In this document: piece after piece, positions 6,865 through 7,687 of the stretch
How positions within the stretch are numbered: position 1 is the stretch's first letter
How the letters are laid out: every line of letters begins with the position of its first letter
Assembly: GCF_937880195.1 (NCBI RefSeq)
Contig: NZ_CALFLA010000112.1
Span: 1-7,687 of the forward strand
Direction of reading: 5' to 3'
Length of the DNA stretch: 7,687 nucleotides
From: an uncultured Blautia sp.
Lineage (GTDB): Bacteria; Bacillota; Clostridia; Lachnospirales; Lachnospiraceae
Position numbers and translations under genes: made by a program
Notes under the pieces: model-generated
What the model saw: only the letters and a program-made list of their open reading frames with translations
Database searches by the model: none
Told to the model about the DNA's origin: nothing

Positions 6865-6890
6865 AAAAAAACGTGTCAAAAATGACACGT
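6865..6890 (-). terminator. Intrinsic terminator after virD4, overlapping a palindrome
   Basis: Two bases after the virD4 stop, the minus strand has ACGTGTCA, loop TTTT, TGACACGT and then a run of T (seven counting the last stem base). This is an 8-bp perfect stem plus U-tract, the standard Rho-independent form. The same palindrome core recurs at 6756-6771, so the element might also bind a protein. If it is efficient, sipW needs its own promoter in 6740-6864. I see no convincing -35/-10 pair there, so regulated read-through is a possibility. Confidence 0.7.
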
Positions 6891-6892
6891 CT

Positions 6893-7687
6893 TCACTGTT
6901 TCATCCGCTTCTGTAAACTCTGATAAAATTCTCTGGTGGCTTTCATGTATGCCGCATCTTTTCCTGAAGACGCATACTCATAGATGTATTCCGGCTCTAA
7001 TCCCGCCTCAATCCCCTGCTCAATCTCCCGGATCTGGCTGGCATCAAAATCATTTTTCTTGATCAGCTCCTGCAGAAGGATAAAAGGATCCTGTATTTTC
7101 CTGTTCTCTGCATTTTTGCTTTTTCGGATATCTTCCTTCAGTTCCTGAACTGCTTTTTCATTTGCTGCCTCCTGTTGTAAGGATTCCCTGATACTTTCTT
7201 GTAAACCTTTCTGCTTCAAGAACTCTGATATCTCTTCTTCCGTAATATCTGCGCCGGATAGTGGAAGGTGTAGAAGCTGTTCTGCTGTCATTTCTGTTAC
7301 ACGTACAGGATCACCAGCTTTCTCTCTCTGGCGGTAATATTCTACCTGTTCAGATGTTAAAGTCTCTGTCGCCAGTTCTGATCTGTCTGCTCCGGAAGTT
7401 TCTGATCCCAGATAAACAGATCCTCCATGGTTCGGCGTCCCCGTATCTCTTCCATTGATCTTGGACGCCTCTTTAAATTCCTTAGAATCTGCTGTCTGGT
7501 ACTTAAAATCCATGACTGGCGGCAGGCCACGGATCAGAATGATTTCTTTGTTATTATCCAGCATCCGTACTTCTCCGGGAGTCATAAGCTCCCGTCCAAA
7601 CACATCATAGTTACGGCTGGAACTTCCATGGGCTCCCAGATTTTCTCCTGTGGTACGCTTATCCGGCGTCCATTTGTCAAGCTGTTC
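6893..7687 (-). CDS. virD4: VirD4/TraG-like type IV coupling protein, C-terminal part
   Basis: The frame is open to the right edge, so only the last 264 residues are visible. The earlier part, with the Walker ATPase motifs, lies outside the window. A GTG at 7601-7603 encodes internal Val within YDVFGRELMTPGEV and is not a start. The segment GRELMTPGEVRMLDN followed by ILIRGLPPVMDFKY is characteristic of the C-terminal part of the ATPase domain in coupling proteins of Tn1549-like ICEs. These proteins bring the relaxosome to the type IV secretion channel. After it come about 200 charged, mostly helical residues. The end (QIREIEQGIEAGLEPEYIYEYAS) resembles the REIRLGLEKGLDVS-type repeats I recall in other ICE proteins. 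It is followed directly by a terminator and the surface-protein operon, which places that operon on a mobile element. Confidence 0.88.
   Translation of the reverse strand, partial: EQLDKWTPDKRTTGENLGAHGSSSRNYDVFGRELMTPGEVRMLDNNKEIILIRGLPPVMDFKYQTADSKEFKEASKINGRDTGTPNHGGSVYLGSETSGADRSELATETLTSEQVEYYRQREKAGDPVRVTEMTAEQLLHLPLSGADITEEEISEFLKQKGLQESIRESLQQEAANEKAVQELKEDIRKSKNAENRKIQDPFILLQELIKKNDFDASQIREIEQGIEAGLEPEYIYEYASSGKDAAYMKATREFYQSLQKRMKQ

Noticed and set aside
6851..6879. TTGACA at 6874-6879 (minus strand) as a -35 box for sipW
   Set aside because: It is part of the terminator palindrome, and the bases 16-18 positions downstream (around TGAGAG) do not resemble a -10 box.
6756..6890. GlnR/TnrA operator for the TGTCA...TGACA palindromes
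   Set aside because: Those regulators use TGTNA-N7-TNACA; both palindromes here have a four-base spacer, so the spacing does not fit.
7601..7603. GTG as the start of a separate 236-residue protein
   Set aside because: The same frame continues without a stop to the window edge, and the residues on both sides (YD-VFGRELMTP) form a continuous coupling-protein motif.
1..7687. CRISPR array, tRNA, rRNA, insertion sequence or attachment site
   Set aside because: No spaced direct repeats, cloverleaf-like segments, transposase-like frames or terminal inverted repeats were seen; the only repeats are the protein-coding Pro/Glu and Cys/His repeats and the two small palindromes.

Overview
The window carries one tightly packed minus-strand gene block, so transcription runs from the right edge (7687) to the left edge. 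The organism is most likely a low-to-mid GC Firmicute of the Clostridia, probably a gut Lachnospiraceae-type bacterium. The coupling-protein fragment is of the kind found in Tn1549-like integrative conjugative elements (ICEs). The camelysin/TasA-type proteins, the SipW-type signal peptidase, the KTGD sorting signal and the strong AGGAGG ribosome sites all fit that group. This assignment is inference, since the window holds no rRNA or housekeeping gene.

Layout in transcription order: (1) 6893-7687, the C-terminal 264 residues of a VirD4/TraG-like type IV coupling protein, running off the right edge and followed at once by a hairpin plus T-run terminator. (2) 6740-6892, a 153-base leader with two copies of a GTGTCA-N4-TGACAC palindrome and a possible 12-residue leader peptide. 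(3) 6224-6739, a SipW-type signal peptidase. (4) 5569-6222, a TasA/camelysin-like protein, probably the main fibre subunit. (5) 5464-5568, a spacer with a GC-rich stem-loop containing a G9 tract. (6) 4918-5463, a second, smaller TasA-like protein. (7) 3719-4906, a third TasA-like protein with two probable beta-sandwich modules, a VKTGD sortase-type signal and a membrane tail. (8) 36-3722, a 1228-residue secreted adhesin with a Pro/Glu-rich spacer, a Cys/His repeat, a fimbrial-type domain and three CnaB-like domains, but no sorting signal. (9) 3-30, an 11-bp perfect hairpin just after the last stop, probably the operon terminator.

Proposed logic (inference): the SipW-type peptidase processes the three TasA-like precursors, which all carry GT(A/F/Y)A-type signal peptides. 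The proteins may assemble into a surface fibre, with the KTGD protein fixing it to the wall through a sortase encoded elsewhere and the large CnaB protein acting as adhesin. Placement directly behind the coupling-protein gene suggests ICE cargo that helps cell-cell contact, biofilm or host attachment. No gap exceeds 153 bases. All plus-strand ORFs appear to be shadows of the minus-strand genes.
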